From: an uncultured Bacilli bacterium
GTDB taxonomy: Bacteria; Bacillota_I; Bacilli_A; RFN20; CAG-631
Direction of reading: 5' to 3'
Assembly: GCA_934201705.1 (NCBI GenBank)
Contig: CAKPXF010000002.1
Coordinates: forward strand, 1 to 64,000
DNA: 64,000 nt
Part shown: in pieces, positions 8,453-17,657 of the stretch
Numbering within the stretch: position 1 is the stretch's first letter
Layout: every line of letters begins with the position of its first letter
Position numbers and translations under genes: made by a program
The notes under the pieces: generated by a model
Database searches by the model: none
Seen by the model: the letters and a program-made list of their open reading frames with translations, nothing else
What the model was told of the DNA's origin: nothing

Positions 8453-8831
8453 ATCTTACTACACTTTCATAATTTTTTTTACTATAAGTAATTCTAATTT
8501 TAATTTGAACGCTGTTACAGCCTTGATTGATACTACAAGGCTTTAAGCTTTCCTTATCATAATAGTAATAATTTATTTGGTATTTACTAAATGACAAATT
8601 TTTTTTTAATATAGTTTTGATTTGGTTGTTTAGTATTTGATGATCGATTTCAATTTTTGAAATATCATTATAATAATAAGCATACAATAATGATTTTTCA
8701 CTAATAGATTTAACAACTAATTCTTCGTTTATCAATGATAAAGTTGAATCAATTTTTATGGCTGTAATATTATTCGAATATAGCTGCAGCATTAAGCAAC
8801 TAACAAGCATTATAAAGTAACAATTATGCAT
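8433..8831 (-). CDS. Exported small protein of the pilus operon
   Basis: This 132-residue protein is not recognised. It has a hydrophobic start (about residues 4-18, CYFIMLVSCLMLQLY) that could be a signal anchor or pseudopilin helix, then a polar domain with one cysteine pair (CSINQGC). An AAGGA site precedes the ATG at 8831. It overlaps both neighbours, so it belongs to the pilus operon; a minor pilin or assembly factor is the best guess. Confidence 0.55.
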   Translation of the reverse strand: MHNCYFIMLVSCLMLQLYSNNITAIKIDSTLSLINEELVVKSISEKSLLYAYYYNDISKIEIDHQILNNQIKTILKKNLSFSKYQINYYYYDKESLKPCSINQGCNSVQIKIRITYSKKNYESVVRYEPIKK

Positions 8832-9810
8832 AAATTATATCCTTAAATGGTTCTTTCTCTTGATATATAAAATCCAAAACGGAACCAAATTTATCACTTT
8901 CATTAATATAATTAACATTTATTACTCCAGAAAATATGTAGTTATTGTGATTTTTTCCAACATCATAAAAATTTAAACTATATTGAATTAAACTTTCAGT
9001 TTTTATTGAAAATGGAAAGAAAAACGGAAGAGCTTCCTTATCGCATTCGATTGTTTCATTTTCAAAAATCATTCCAGTATTCTTATTTATAAAAAATTTA
9101 AATTCATTTTCACCTATAAGAGAATTATCAGCTTGCTTTTTAAAGGAAATATCTAAAGAGGTATAATTACTTTTATATAATAAATCAGAGTTTTGAAATG
9201 ATTCATATATTTTAAACTCTAAAAAGGTATCTTTCAAATCTATATTTGATGAAGCACTAATACTATACTTACTAAAATCGAAAAATCTTGTATGCTTACA
9301 TTCATAAGCCCATATTCCAAAAAAATTTACTTGTTCATATTCGTATTCAACGCTATTCTCATTTCCTTGTGCTTGAAACGAAACGCCAATTGCGTTTTTG
9401 TCTTTATTCATAATTTTACTACTTCCAGCATTTTTTATATTTCCATAATGTGGCGAATAAACTTTGAATTCGCAAATGCTACTTATTGTATCTGTGCCCT
9501 CATAATTTACTTCAACCTTGATTTTTTTGCTTCTATTTTTGTTTGTAAAAGTTCCAAGTGAATAATATTTATTGCTTAAATATTTACTTATTTCTCTATC
9601 TGTTGTTGTTAAAACGTTATCAATGTAAATATTAATGTTTAAATAAGCAAACGGATGGCCTTCAACCATTGACAAATAAAGAGGAATATCTTCGTTTAAC
9701 TCTACCATAGAAACATTGCCTTTAATTATGATAGGATCAAGCGAAGAATTGCTTTTATAATTAGCAAATACAGAAAGAAAAAGATTGAATATAATTATTT
9801 TATTGAACAT
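8824..9810 (-). CDS. Secreted protein of the pilus operon, unknown
   Basis: From the ATG at 9810 this is a 328-residue protein with a signal peptide (MFNKIIIFNLFLSVFA) and an apparently beta-rich extracellular part without a membrane anchor. A longer reading from a TTG at 9834 is less likely. No family is recognised. The start lies inside the end of the upstream gene, so the two are translationally linked. It could be a pilus-tip or surface component, by context only. Confidence 0.55.
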   Translation of the reverse strand: MFNKIIIFNLFLSVFANYKSNSSLDPIIIKGNVSMVELNEDIPLYLSMVEGHPFAYLNINIYIDNVLTTTDREISKYLSNKYYSLGTFTNKNRSKKIKVEVNYEGTDTISSICEFKVYSPHYGNIKNAGSSKIMNKDKNAIGVSFQAQGNENSVEYEYEQVNFFGIWAYECKHTRFFDFSKYSISASSNIDLKDTFLEFKIYESFQNSDLLYKSNYTSLDISFKKQADNSLIGENEFKFFINKNTGMIFENETIECDKEALPFFFPFSIKTESLIQYSLNFYDVGKNHNNYIFSGVINVNYINESDKFGSVLDFIYQEKEPFKDIIYA

Positions 9811-10168
9811 ATTGAAAAAACTCAGTAATGGCAATGTTTCTAATTCTATAATAATATGAGCGTGAATGTTCTTTTAAACACCATTGCTCATCAAGATTGT
9901 TAATGAATTCATTTTCAATGTATTGTTTTGTAGTTAAACTTACAGTATGCAATATATCATCTATGTATTTTACAAATGCCTGACAATTACTTTTTTCAAT
10001 TTCTTGTTTCTCGTTTAATCGATGCAATGAATCATAATATGTAATTTGTATTATTGATTTTTTGTATTTAGTAATAATTTGAACAATTTTTTCTTTCTTT
10101 TTTCTAAATGAAATTATTTTGTCGCTATTTAAAATTTCATAGTCGTTATTATGTTTTTTAGCATTCAT
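9800..10168 (-). CDS. Possible HTH regulator heading the pilus operon
   Basis: This 122-residue soluble protein ends in a segment (WCLKEHSRSYYYRIRNIAI) that resembles the recognition helix region of ArpU-type phage regulators and the mycoplasma MG284/MPN403 family (S-x-x-YYR-x-R-x-x-A). It is the first gene of the operon, so it may control pilus expression. The relation is judged by eye, and a structural role cannot be excluded. An upstream GGGGGC run may act as a ribosome binding site. Confidence 0.45.
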   Translation of the reverse strand: MNAKKHNNDYEILNSDKIISFRKKKEKIVQIITKYKKSIIQITYYDSLHRLNEKQEIEKSNCQAFVKYIDDILHTVSLTTKQYIENEFINNLDEQWCLKEHSRSYYYRIRNIAITEFFQYVQ

Positions 10169-10230
10169 AATTTTTGCCCCCTCATATATAATTTAGTGTT
10201 TTTCTTTAAAAGTGTGTAAAAAAAATAAAA

Positions 10231-10248
10231 AAGACTCTTTAGAGTCTT
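10231..10248 (-). terminator. Terminator between DUF2188 gene and pilus operon
   Basis: AAGACTCT pairs with AGAGTCTT (10231-10248). On the minus strand it is followed by TTTTTTATTTTTTTT. It ends the transcript of the 10273-10551 gene and leaves the pilus operon to its own promoter in 10169-10230. Confidence 0.75.
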
Positions 10249-10272
10249 AAATTTAAAGAGCCAAATAAAATG

Positions 10273-10551
10273 CTAAGAGCTTCGTCTTGTTCTTTTATTT
10301 TTTGAGGTTGTATGAGTTTTGTATTTAATTGAATCGGTAGGATCATTACCATATGATGTTGATAATCTAATCTTCCCATCTTTTCCATGAACGCAAAATT
10401 CAGCAGCAGTTTCCATAGCTAGCTTTCTACCTTTACTAATTGCTTCTTTTTGAGTTTGATATTTTCCAGATGATGTACCATTCATACCACTACATACATG
10501 CCATTGTCCATCGCTTTTACGATATGTAACATGAATTGATTTTCTACTCAT
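10273..10551 (-). CDS. DUF2188 family small protein
   Basis: This 92-residue protein contains the DUF2188 pattern: HVTYRKSDGQWHV near residue 7, a central helix (TQKEAISKGRKLAMETAAEF) and the closing HGKDGKIRLSTSYGNDP. These small basic proteins have no settled function. The C-terminal 20 residues are rich in Lys, Arg, Thr and Ser. It is transcribed alone and diverges from the M15 peptidase gene. Confidence 0.75.
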   Translation of the reverse strand: MSRKSIHVTYRKSDGQWHVCSGMNGTSSGKYQTQKEAISKGRKLAMETAAEFCVHGKDGKIRLSTSYGNDPTDSIKYKTHTTSKNKRTRRSS

Positions 10552-10646
10552 ATATATCCTTTCTATTATCCCATTTTATTTTGTGACATTATTTAATTTT
10601 TATACTAAAAAAAATATTATTTTCATATATTTTTATGAGGTGTATT

Positions 10647-11324
10647 ATGCTTGTTTTAATTTATAATGAGGATACTAATAAAATAGAAAGATATAATCGC
10701 AATCTAGGCGATCCAATGCCTTACGTAAATAACAAATATTTAACTTTAAAGGAATTTAAAAGTAATTCATCTACGAATATACTTTGGTCAACCAAAAAAA
10801 CCATGCAAGCTTTTAACACAACGAGGGTTCGCTTTGGTGGTGGAATTTCTGTTGGATATGCATTTAAAAGGATTTTTGAAGGGGGACATACTAACCAATC
10901 ACAGCATTATGCTGGAACGTCATTTGACGTTGGACAAACATGGACATATTCTAAAAGAAGAACATTATATTTAAAAGCAAAGCAAATTAATGTTTGGAGT
11001 TATGTTGAGCCAATAAGTCAAACACCACGCTGGGTTCATTTTGATAAAAGGAATACTAATCCTGCGTGTAGCTCCGGTTATCCACTTTTAAAGCTTGGAA
11101 GTAAAAACACATATGTAATGATATTACAGGATGCTTTAAATAATTTATATGGTAATATAGCAATTGATGGTATTTTTGGAAATAGCACTAAAAATTCTGT
11201 TTTGAGATTTCAAAGGAGTTCATCTTTAAGTGCTGATGGAATTGTTGGATGTAAAACATGGAGTAAGTTAACAAATAAGCTAAATGGAAGTGGAAGAACG
11301 AAATATACTAGTTATTATTCTTAA
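10647..11324 (+). CDS. M15-type peptidase with peptidoglycan-binding domain
   Basis: The start is placed at the ATG at 10647 because GAGGTG lies seven bases upstream, giving 225 residues. The middle carries a D-Ala-D-Ala peptidase-like zinc site: H87 and D94 in QSQHYAGTSFDVG and H131 in PRWVHFD. Residues about 148-215 form a peptidoglycan-binding domain (LKLGSKN, QDALNNLYG, DGIFGNSTKNSVLRFQ, DGIVGCKTW). Proteins with this plan trim peptide stems during wall or spore cortex remodelling. No signal peptide is visible, which would suit release on lysis or mother-cell action. Confidence 0.75.
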   Translation: MLVLIYNEDTNKIERYNRNLGDPMPYVNNKYLTLKEFKSNSSTNILWSTKKTMQAFNTTRVRFGGGISVGYAFKRIFEGGHTNQSQHYAGTSFDVGQTWTYSKRRTLYLKAKQINVWSYVEPISQTPRWVHFDKRNTNPACSSGYPLLKLGSKNTYVMILQDALNNLYGNIAIDGIFGNSTKNSVLRFQRSSSLSADGIVGCKTWSKLTNKLNGSGRTKYTSYYS

Positions 11325-11380
11325 TTTTCTTGTTATAAAAACATATATCGCTTATAATTAAATAAAGCGAGGGAGTTTAT

Positions 11381-13012
11381 ATGGAAAAGAAATGGTGGCA
11401 TGATAAAATTGTATATCAAATTTATCCAAAGAGTTTTAAGGATAGTAATAATGATGGAATTGGCGATATAAGAGGGATAATTGAAAAATTAGATTATTTA
11501 AAGGATTTAGGAGTTGACATTTTATGGTTAACACCATTTTTTAAATCGCCAATGGAAGATAATGGATATGACGTATCAGATTATTTACAAGTAAATGAAT
11601 TATTTGGAACTATGGAAGATATGGATTGCTTAATAAGCGAATGCGACAAACGAAATATGTATATAATGATGGATATTGTTGCAAATCATACTTCGAATCA
11701 ACATAAATGGTTTATAAATTCTGCTTCAAGTAAAGATAATCCATATAGAGATTATTATATTTGGAGGGATGAACCATTATTCAACATGCATTCATGTTTT
11801 GGTGGTTCGGCATGGGAATATGACTCTAAAACTAATCAGTATTATTTTCATGAGTTTGCCAAAGGACAGCCGGATTTGAATTGGCAAAATCCTAAGGTAA
11901 TGGATGAGATTGCATCATGCATAAATTTTTGGCTTAAAAAAGGTATCAAAGGAATTAGATTTGATGTTATTCACTTGATTGGCAAAGAAATAGATAATAA
12001 TATTTTAGACTATGGCCCAACATTGCACAAAAAGGTTCATGAATTATATAAAAAATCATATGGAAATTATGATATTGTTACAGTTGGTGAAGCTTGGGGA
12101 GATCTAAATAAAGCTATTGATTTTACAAATCCTAAGAACGAAGAATTAAATATGGTGTTTCAATTTGAGTGTACTAGCTACACTACATTAACACAATATG
12201 GTAAGTTTTCTCCTCGACCAATTGATATGGAATTTGTTAAAAAAACATTAATTAAATATCAAAATGGCTTAAATGAATTGTCATGGAATGCATTATTTGT
12301 TGAAAATCATGACCTAGGAAGAGCAATCAATAGATTTGGTGATTTAAAATATGCAATTGAATCAAGCAAAGAAATTGCTATAATGAATTATTTTTTAAAA
12401 GGAACTCCTTATATTTATCAAGGTCAAGAATTAGGAATGACTAATATAAAGATTACAAATATTAATGATTATGAAGATGTTGAAATTTTTGGCTATTATA
12501 AAGAATATGTCCTTGAAAAGAAATTTTTAACATATGATGAATTTATGAAAGGATGTAATTTAGAGGCACGTGACAATAATCGTACACCAATGCAGTGGGA
12601 TAATACTGTCAATGCTGGCTTTAATATAGGTGCTAAGCCTTGGCTTAAAGTAAATGAAAATTATACAGAAATAAATGCCAAAAAAGAAATTATGGATGAA
12701 AATTCAACACTTAATTTCTATAAAAAATTAATTGCTTTAAGGAAAAGCAAAAAATATGGTAATTTATTTACTTATGGGGGATTTAAGGCAGTAAATGAGG
12801 AACAAAAAAATATATTTATTTATCTAAGAGAACTTGAGGATATTCAAGTATGCATTGTTTGCAATATGAATAAATATAATGAGCATGTTTCTTTGCCTTT
12901 TGAAATTAAAGAAACACTATTATCAAATTATAATAAAATTTATAAAAACAATAGTATAGATTTAATGCCATATGAAGCGTTTGTAATAGAAATAAAAAAG
13001 TTCACTGATTAG
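11381..13012 (+). CDS. GH13 alpha-glucosidase (oligo-1,6-glucosidase-like)
   Basis: This 543-residue cytoplasmic GH13 enzyme has the conserved regions in order: DIVANHT (98-104), GIRFDVIH with nucleophile D195, TVGEAW with acid/base E237, and FVENHD with D311. The Val after the nucleophile is typical of subfamily 31 enzymes cleaving alpha-1,6 or trehalose-6-phosphate bonds. Overall similarity is to MalL, DexB and TreA, and the exact substrate cannot be decided without a PTS or regulator nearby. GAGGGAG precedes the ATG. The stop codon lies inside the downstream terminator. Confidence 0.88.
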   Translation: MEKKWWHDKIVYQIYPKSFKDSNNDGIGDIRGIIEKLDYLKDLGVDILWLTPFFKSPMEDNGYDVSDYLQVNELFGTMEDMDCLISECDKRNMYIMMDIVANHTSNQHKWFINSASSKDNPYRDYYIWRDEPLFNMHSCFGGSAWEYDSKTNQYYFHEFAKGQPDLNWQNPKVMDEIASCINFWLKKGIKGIRFDVIHLIGKEIDNNILDYGPTLHKKVHELYKKSYGNYDIVTVGEAWGDLNKAIDFTNPKNEELNMVFQFECTSYTTLTQYGKFSPRPIDMEFVKKTLIKYQNGLNELSWNALFVENHDLGRAINRFGDLKYAIESSKEIAIMNYFLKGTPYIYQGQELGMTNIKITNINDYEDVEIFGYYKEYVLEKKFLTYDEFMKGCNLEARDNNRTPMQWDNTVNAGFNIGAKPWLKVNENYTEINAKKEIMDENSTLNFYKKLIALRKSKKYGNLFTYGGFKAVNEEQKNIFIYLRELEDIQVCIVCNMNKYNEHVSLPFEIKETLLSNYNKIYKNNSIDLMPYEAFVIEIKKFTD

Positions 13013-13020
13013 TGAACTTT
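12998..13020. terminator. Bidirectional terminator
   Basis: AAAGTTCACT and AGTGAACTTT form a stem around GATT, flanked by A and T runs. It serves the convergent GH13 and small membrane protein genes and overlaps the GH13 stop codon. Confidence 0.8.
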
Positions 13021-13281
13021 TTAGTTAATTCTTGTATTGAATTTTTTGAAAAACATAAATGTTAATACGATACCTGATATAATACATAAATAAGGCGACC
13101 ATGTAAAAAAGTCAGATTTATTTAATCCAAATGCCATAATAATTTTAGCGGCAGAATTATAAACTTTTGAACCTGCACCATAGATAGTTTTAACACAACC
13201 AAAACCAAATCCAACTACAAATAGAAAGATTAATATTCCAACTACAGTCCAAAAAATAATATTTTTTGCTTTTCTATTCAT
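13021..13281 (-). CDS. Small two-helix membrane protein
   Basis: From the ATG at 13281 (GGAG ten bases upstream) this is an 86-residue protein with two hydrophobic helices, about residues 9-29 and 62-78. No family is recognised. A GTG three codons upstream is disfavoured because it abuts the ribosome binding site. It is transcribed alone. Confidence 0.6.
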   Translation of the reverse strand: MNRKAKNIIFWTVVGILIFLFVVGFGFGCVKTIYGAGSKVYNSAAKIIMAFGLNKSDFFTWSPYLCIISGIVLTFMFFKKFNTRIN

Positions 13282-13368
13282 GTAATTCACACTCCTATAA
13301 CATTAGTCTTCAATATTTTACTAAATTTTTAATGAATTTACAAGTGCTTTGATTAAAAAACGTAAAAA

Positions 13369-13388
13369 AAAGGCAATTATTTGTCTTT
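13369..13388. terminator. Possible terminator or attenuator before the DAP operon
   Basis: AAAGGCA (13369-13375) pairs with TGTCTTT (13382-13388). The minus strand has the better T tail (TTTTTTTACGTTTTTT); the plus strand has only ATTTT. It lies 40 bases before the aspartokinase start, and no leader peptide or riboswitch was recognised around it. Confidence 0.4.
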
Positions 13389-13428
13389 ATTTTAAAAACT
13401 TTATCATATATTAATTTAGGTGATTTAT

Positions 13429-14358
13429 TTGAAAATTATAAAATGCGGTAAAGATGCTTTAAAAAATTATGAAAGTAGATTAAATCTTTATAATGAGATA
13501 AAATCATATGATGAACAAGTTATTCTTGTTGTTTCAGCATTTAATGATTCGCCATACTCAACGAACTCTTTAAAATCGTTGTTAACTAATAATTATTCAA
13601 TAGAAATGGAACAAGAAATGATTGTAATTGGAGAAATTATTTCATCTTTAAGAGTATGCAACGAATTATTAAATAAATATATCGATGCAACACTTATGTA
13701 CAAGAACGAAATAGGTATTTATGTTGAATTTACTGATAAAATGGAACATATTATTAAAATTGATAAGGAATCAATAAAAAGTAAACTTGAAAATCATAAA
13801 GTGATGGTTGTCCCAGGATTTATAGGAATTAGTCAAAGCAATAAAATTGTATCATTAAATAAAAATGGCAGTGATTTAACGGCGGTTATTATGGCAAACG
13901 TATTTGATTGTAAAGATGTATATTTATATAAAAATGTTTTAGGATTATCATCAATTAGTCCACATGTATATAAAGAATATAAATTATATAGGTCAGTTAG
14001 CTATGATTTGATGCTACAAAGCATAGCTCATGGAAATGACTTAATTCAAGAGGAAGCCTTACGTTTTGCAAAAGATAATGAAATACAAGTTCATATTCAA
14101 AATTATTTAAACCATGATAATGAAACAACCATTACAAAATTTGTAAATGAAAAGGTTGTAATTTTTCAATTAAAGGATAATGAAATATATATTGATGGAT
14201 ACAACAATAAAGAACAAATTGAAAATATATTAAGGCTTAACAATTATGAATTTGATTATATTTTACCATGTAATTCTTTTATAAAAGTTGTATGTAAAAG
14301 CAATGTCAAAAAAATATTACTTTATTTGCATGATTTATATTTGAAAGGAGAATTATAA
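13429..14358 (+). CDS. Divergent aspartokinase-like protein
   Basis: The start is taken at the TTG at 13429, six bases after AGGTG, giving 309 residues that begin MKIIKCGKDAL. The rest follows the DapG-type aspartokinase pattern: VVSAFNDSPYSTNSLKSLL, GEIISS, VVPGFIG, NGSDLTAVIMA and a C-terminal remnant of one ACT domain. Aspartokinase phosphorylates aspartate as the first step to lysine, threonine and diaminopimelate. Two catalytic signatures are altered: KFGGTS is replaced by KCGKDA, and GRGGSD by NKNGSD. It starts an operon with dapF and dapL, so it may feed meso-DAP synthesis or be a regulatory relic. Confidence 0.75.
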   Translation: MKIIKCGKDALKNYESRLNLYNEIKSYDEQVILVVSAFNDSPYSTNSLKSLLTNNYSIEMEQEMIVIGEIISSLRVCNELLNKYIDATLMYKNEIGIYVEFTDKMEHIIKIDKESIKSKLENHKVMVVPGFIGISQSNKIVSLNKNGSDLTAVIMANVFDCKDVYLYKNVLGLSSISPHVYKEYKLYRSVSYDLMLQSIAHGNDLIQEEALRFAKDNEIQVHIQNYLNHDNETTITKFVNEKVVIFQLKDNEIYIDGYNNKEQIENILRLNNYEFDYILPCNSFIKVVCKSNVKKILLYLHDLYLKGEL

Positions 14359-15065
14359 TGACTAGTTTTTATAAGCTTGAAGCATCAGGAAATGATTTTG
14401 TAATTTTTATCGACGTAGATTATAAAACAATCAATGTTAGTAAACTAGCAAATAGAAACTATGGCATTGGAGCTGATGGTATAATTTTTATTGATTCTTT
14501 TTATAATGTTAAAATTTTTAATGCTGATGGAAGTGATGCATTAATGTGTGGTAATGGTATGAGATGTTTATGTAAATTATTAAGCTTTCTAACTAATAGC
14601 AATGAACATTTAGTTTATATTAATAATAGAGAAATTACTCTTACTAAAGTTAATGATGATGAATATAGAGTAGAAATGCCTGTTCCTTTTTTTGTAAAAA
14701 AAGAGGATGGCTATTTTATTCATTCTTTAAATAATCATATTGTTTATTTGAAAAAGAATATTGATAATGTTGAATTTACAGATAAAGATATTGAATTATC
14801 AAGAAATGAAAAAGCTAACATACATTATGTTTCATTAATTGATAAAAACAATTTTAAGATAAAAACATATGAATATGGAGTTGGAAAAACGAAGGCCTGT
14901 GGAACGGGATCAATTGCTTCATTTTTTACTTTACTTATGTTAAATAAGCTCGATGATGAGGCTAATGCGATTCAAGATGGTGGAATTATAAAATGTTCTA
15001 TTAAAAATAATAAATATTTTTTAGAAGGAAATGCAAATTTAATCTATAAAGGAGAAATATATTAA
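14358..15065 (+). CDS. dapF: Diaminopimelate epimerase
   Basis: This 235-residue enzyme converts LL- to meso-diaminopimelate, needed for peptidoglycan and lysine. The two catalytic cysteines are in NADGSDALMCGNGMRC and KACGTGS, and the start KLEASGNDFV is typical. It is about 40 residues shorter than most DapF proteins, mainly through trimmed loops. Start and stop codons overlap by one base with both neighbours (TAATG), which implies coupled translation. Confidence 0.92.
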   Translation: MTSFYKLEASGNDFVIFIDVDYKTINVSKLANRNYGIGADGIIFIDSFYNVKIFNADGSDALMCGNGMRCLCKLLSFLTNSNEHLVYINNREITLTKVNDDEYRVEMPVPFFVKKEDGYFIHSLNNHIVYLKKNIDNVEFTDKDIELSRNEKANIHYVSLIDKNNFKIKTYEYGVGKTKACGTGSIASFFTLLMLNKLDDEANAIQDGGIIKCSIKNNKYFLEGNANLIYKGEIY

Positions 15066-16255
15066 TGGATTTTGAAAAACTAATATCAAAACGTTTGGGT
15101 GGTGTTGATTTTTATAAAAATGGTTATTATAAATTTGAAAAATATACGATGTTAAAGCAAGAGTATAAAAAAAACAATTCACAAGAATTACTAGATTTTG
15201 GAATTGGTGAAAGTTATGACCTTCCACCATCAATAGCTTTAGATGAATTGAGTAAAAATGTTTTCAAAAAAGGAAGTAATATCTATGCTGATAATGGAAT
15301 TGATGAATATAAAAAAGCTGCAAGCATTTATTTACAAGAAGTGTTTAATTTAAAAATTGATGATTATAAAAATCAAATTAATCATGTTATGGGGGCAAAG
15401 AGTGCTTTATGCATATTACCCCTTGCTTTTATCGATAAAAATGATATTATAATTACAACTACACCAGGATATGATGTTTTAGCTAATATGGGTAGTTGGC
15501 TGAATGCTAAAATATATAAAGCACCATTATTAAAGTGCAATAATTATTTGCCAAATCTAGATATCATACCAGAAGAAGTTTATAAGCAAACAAAAATCTT
15601 TATTATTAATTATCCTAACAATCCAACTGGGGCAATAGCTAATAAAAAATTCTATGAAAAATTAATTGAATATGCTTTAAAATATGAGTTTTTAATAATA
15701 AATGATAATACATATGGACCATTAACATATAAAGATAATCCATTAAGTATTATGTCAATTCCAAAAGCATTTGAATGTGCTATTGAAATTCATTCAATGT
15801 CAAAGGCATTCAATATGACTGGTTTTAGAATAGGCTTTGTAGTTGGAGATAATAAAATAATAGATATTATAAAAAAAGTTAAAGATAATGTCGATTCTGG
15901 TCAATATATTCCAATTCAATTAGCAGCAAGTCAAGCTATTAATAATGAAAAGGAATTTTTAAAAAGATTAAAAAGCAAATATTATATTCGTATGAAAAAA
16001 GTAAGCGCAATTTTAAATAAATATAATATTGAAAATCATATTTCCAATGGCACGTTTTATTTGTATATTAATGCTCCCAAAAATTTTAGTAGCGGTGATG
16101 AATTTTCTAGATATTTACTTGAAAATTGTGGAATATTCACTATACCATGGGATGAAGTTGAACCATGTATTCGACTATCAATGACATTTGATAGTACATT
16201 AAGTGATGAAAAATTCTATTTAGAATTAGATAATAGATTAAAAAGATGTTTTTAA
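15065..16255 (+). CDS. dapL: LL-diaminopimelate aminotransferase
   Basis: This 396-residue PLP-dependent class I/II aminotransferase matches DapL closely: FEKYTMLKQ near the start, YADNGIDEYKKAA, NYPNNPTGA, IHSMSKAFNMTGFR with the PLP lysine, and VKDNVDSGQ. DapL makes LL-DAP from tetrahydrodipicolinate in one step, bypassing the acyl routes. The gene before it, dapF, supplies the following step, so the operon completes meso-DAP. It begins on the dapF stop codon and is followed by a terminator. Confidence 0.88.
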   Translation: MDFEKLISKRLGGVDFYKNGYYKFEKYTMLKQEYKKNNSQELLDFGIGESYDLPPSIALDELSKNVFKKGSNIYADNGIDEYKKAASIYLQEVFNLKIDDYKNQINHVMGAKSALCILPLAFIDKNDIIITTTPGYDVLANMGSWLNAKIYKAPLLKCNNYLPNLDIIPEEVYKQTKIFIINYPNNPTGAIANKKFYEKLIEYALKYEFLIINDNTYGPLTYKDNPLSIMSIPKAFECAIEIHSMSKAFNMTGFRIGFVVGDNKIIDIIKKVKDNVDSGQYIPIQLAASQAINNEKEFLKRLKSKYYIRMKKVSAILNKYNIENHISNGTFYLYINAPKNFSSGDEFSRYLLENCGIFTIPWDEVEPCIRLSMTFDSTLSDEKFYLELDNRLKRCF

Positions 16256-16259
16256 AAAA

Positions 16260-16276
16260 AAGAGTCATTGACTCTT
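16260..16276. terminator. Bidirectional terminator
   Basis: AAGAGTCA and TGACTCTT form a stem, with A8 on one side and TTTTC on the other. It separates the convergent dapL and MFS genes. Confidence 0.7.
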
Positions 16277-16277
16277 C

Positions 16278-17624
16278 TTAATTTTCTTTAGTATTATTCT
16301 TAATACGCTCTTTATATTTTTTATTTACAAAATATAAAGGTATTAAGCTTAAAGCGATTATAATTGCACCAGCAATAAATAAAATGTGATTAGGAGCTTT
16401 ACCAGTAACTAAGCCATAGCCATAATTGATTTGCGTTTCTTTTCCAAATAAATTAATTAAAGCATTAGATATTAGCGAACCAAATATCATAGGAATTAAT
16501 ACAAAAAATATAATTTTAACGCCCTCTATTTGTCCCCTTTTATCCTCAGGATATAATTCTTTTGCCCAAATCATTATTACTTGCATAAATAAAATGTAGC
16601 CAACGCCAACAACTATCATACCAATGAATAAAGGCAAATTATTTATTGAAAATATATTGTTACTATCAAACAAATTATTAAATGATAGAATTGTTAATGT
16701 AATTAAACCAAGAACTTCTATTATAATAGATATAAGTGTTAATTTTGGAGCAATATGTTTGCTTAATAATTTGCCAAAGAATAAGCATATAACTATCGAA
16801 ATCATTAATGCACCACCTTCAATAATTCCAAAATCTGATTCTTTAAAATTATAATTATAAATAAATAGATTACCAATATGTGCAAAAAAGCAATTAAAGC
16901 CGATGAAATATATTGATAAAACAATAAAAACTAAAACTAATTCATGATTTTTAATAAATTCTTTGAAATTAAAGTTTGAAAAAAATTGTTTCCAAAATGA
17001 ACCATTTTTATTGGTTTTAATATTAGGCTCATCCTTCATTGTAAATATACATATTATTCCTATTAAACTTACAATACCACCCATTATTGCAAAAAATATA
17101 TGATAACCTAATAAATTAATAATAATGCCACCTAAAAGTGTTCCAATAATCGTTCCAACAATAGGCATAACTGCAATACTTGTTCCTATGAAGCCTTTGT
17201 TTTCTTCATTTAAAATATCAGTTGTCCAAGCAGAATAGGCACAATCATTTCCCATTGATCCAAAAAATGACATTACGCAATCAGCAACTACAACCATTGT
17301 TGAAACAAACCAAAGTGGGGCAAAACCTTTTAAATAATCAGTAATTCCAAATATAAAAGTTGTAATTCCCCAAACAATATAACCAATGCACAAAAATGGC
17401 TTTCTTTTTCCTATTCTATCAGTAAATGTTCCAAACAAAAATGTTGAAAAAGATGTTGCAAGAGCAGAGAAAATTAACATACATGTTACAATGCCAGGAT
17501 AAGGCCCAATTTTGGCATAAACATAAGTATTAAACCATTGATTTTCCATATTCCAGCAAAGCTGACCTGCTAAACCAAGTACAATGATTAAAATAATATT
17601 TTTAACTGTTAATGATCTTTTCAT
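16278..17624 (-). CDS. MFS transporter
   Basis: This 448-residue protein has about twelve membrane helices. The loop signature GTFTDRIGKRKP between helices 2 and 3 marks the major facilitator superfamily. The conserved start (ENQWFNTYVY) and general build resemble glycoside or sugar symporters. The substrate is unknown; nearby carbohydrate genes make a sugar plausible. It lies 33 bases after a zinc-ribbon membrane gene on the same strand. Confidence 0.8.
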   Translation of the reverse strand: MKRSLTVKNIILIIVLGLAGQLCWNMENQWFNTYVYAKIGPYPGIVTCMLIFSALATSFSTFLFGTFTDRIGKRKPFLCIGYIVWGITTFIFGITDYLKGFAPLWFVSTMVVVADCVMSFFGSMGNDCAYSAWTTDILNEENKGFIGTSIAVMPIVGTIIGTLLGGIIINLLGYHIFFAIMGGIVSLIGIICIFTMKDEPNIKTNKNGSFWKQFFSNFNFKEFIKNHELVLVFIVLSIYFIGFNCFFAHIGNLFIYNYNFKESDFGIIEGGALMISIVICLFFGKLLSKHIAPKLTLISIIIEVLGLITLTILSFNNLFDSNNIFSINNLPLFIGMIVVGVGYILFMQVIMIWAKELYPEDKRGQIEGVKIIFFVLIPMIFGSLISNALINLFGKETQINYGYGLVTGKAPNHILFIAGAIIIALSLIPLYFVNKKYKERIKNNTKEN

Positions 17625-17657
17625 TTTATCTACCTCTTAATGGTAAAATGATTCTAG

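Noticed and set aside
13291..13428. Lysine riboswitch before the DAP operon
   Set aside because: The stretch is only about 140 bases, AT-rich and without the conserved lysine aptamer segments.
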